Source: CAZQSL01 sp964595945 (GTDB taxonomy: Bacteria; UBP15; UBA6099; JAJRTR01). Taken from it: 6,462 bases of DNA. The stretch is taken from positions 1 through 6,462 of the forward strand of contig CAZQSL010000164.1 in NCBI GenBank assembly GCA_964595945.1, in the 5' to 3' direction. Below, piece by piece: positions 6,215 through 6,462 of the stretch. The translations under genes were made by a program, and so were the position numbers. The notes beneath the pieces are model-generated. The model was not told where the DNA came from. It saw only the letters and a list, made by a program, of their open reading frames with translations, and ran no database searches. Position 1 is the first letter of the stretch. Each line of letters begins with the position of its first letter.

Positions 6215-6245
6215 ATCTGACAGCAAAGAATCATAGAAACTGACG
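6193..6245 (-). repeat. three phased TGTCAG-like direct repeats over the operon promoter
   Basis: On the plus strand CTGACA occurs at 6193-6198 and 6217-6222, and CTGACG at 6240-6245. The spacing is 24 and 23 bp. On the minus strand these read TGTCAG, TGTCAG and CGTCAG; one lies between -10 and -35 and two lie upstream. The arrangement suggests operator half-sites, but the units are only six bases long. Confidence 0.3.
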
Positions 6246-6428
6246 CCCCTGAGTCTCCGAGGCGGCAGAGGCAGAAAACATACTTCATCACCCATAACGC
6301 GCTCGCGGGACTGATGCCAGCCGTGAAGCAGCAAGGGTGGAAAACAGCGGCGCCACACACTACACGATGATGACAAAAACACGCAGCGTGGCAAAACGCA
6401 AAAAATGGTAACCGTTCACGGAATACTC
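6246..6428. other. non-coding stretch with no recognisable gene
   Basis: I see no convincing gene on either strand. The one longer minus-strand frame (6170-6394, 74 codons) runs across the promoter and has a Cys/Ser/Pro/Arg-rich composition like no known protein. A short plus-strand frame ends with the basic peptide MMTKTRSVAKRKKW and a stop at about 6409, but has no clear ribosome site. The region may be an intergenic spacer, a leader, or the far side of a gene beyond the window. Confidence 0.5.
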
Positions 6429-6462
6429 GCGGAGAACCTTTTTTGCAAAAAAGGTTCTCCGC
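6429..6462. repeat. perfect 34-bp palindrome, possible bidirectional terminator or dispersed repeat
   Basis: The arm GCGGAGAACC followed by T6 is mirrored around a central GC by A6 and GGTTCTCCGC, giving 34 bases that equal their own reverse complement. As RNA it would form a very stable hairpin with a GC-rich base and an A:U upper stem. The T run is inside the stem rather than after it, and no T tract follows on the minus strand, so it is not a textbook intrinsic terminator as seen. It stops exactly at the window edge and may extend further. Confidence 0.75.

Noticed and set aside
6170..6394. 74-codon minus-strand open frame upstream of the thioredoxin-like gene
   Set aside because: It runs across the best promoter in the window, its composition is low in normal protein character, and it has no recognisable domain or good ribosome site.
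6367..6411. Short basic peptide MMTKTRSVAKRKKW on the plus strand
   Set aside because: It has only 14 codons, no ribosome site of note and nothing recognisable. It lies between a promoter region and a palindrome and is probably chance.

Overview
The window is compact bacterial DNA, moderately GC-rich by eye. Every gene I can support is on the minus strand, so the genes read from right to left. Two predicted exported proteins (a thioredoxin-like protein and an M48 peptidase) and an NtrC-type sigma-54 activator suggest a Gram-negative-type (diderm) bacterium. The gene set does not fix the phylum. A PVC-group or deltaproteobacterium-like host is possible, but this is inference only. I see no rRNA, tRNA, CRISPR array, transposase or phage gene.

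Right edge (about 6192-6462): a non-coding region ending in a perfect 34-bp palindrome at the window boundary. It holds a good sigma-70-type promoter (-10 TATAAT) and three phased TGTCAG-like repeats in front of the first gene.

First operon (6121 down to 3719): an exported protein with two thioredoxin folds, of which only the second keeps CxxC; a sirtuin (NAD-dependent protein deacylase); and a response regulator whose output is an RsbW/SpoIIAB-like ATPase/kinase domain rather than DNA binding. Gaps are 21 and 3 bp, so co-transcription is likely.

A 122-bp gap (3597-3718) follows. It has a second perfect TATAAT, a small dyad, and no clear terminator, so read-through between the operons is possible.

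Second operon (3596 to beyond position 1): CutA; a DUF62-type S-adenosylmethionine hydrolase; an exported M48 zinc metallopeptidase with an extra C-terminal domain; and an NtrC-type sigma-54-dependent response regulator cut off by the left edge. These four genes abut or overlap by a few bases (TTGA and TAATG junctions), which suggests translational coupling.

Taken together, the genes suggest stress and maintenance functions: envelope proteolysis and redox, protein deacylation, SAM turnover, divalent metal tolerance, and two phosphorelay outputs. No cognate histidine kinase, anti-anti-sigma factor or PP2C phosphatase is visible. The families are well known. What is unusual is their combination and a few domain architectures; I do not see a clearly new system.
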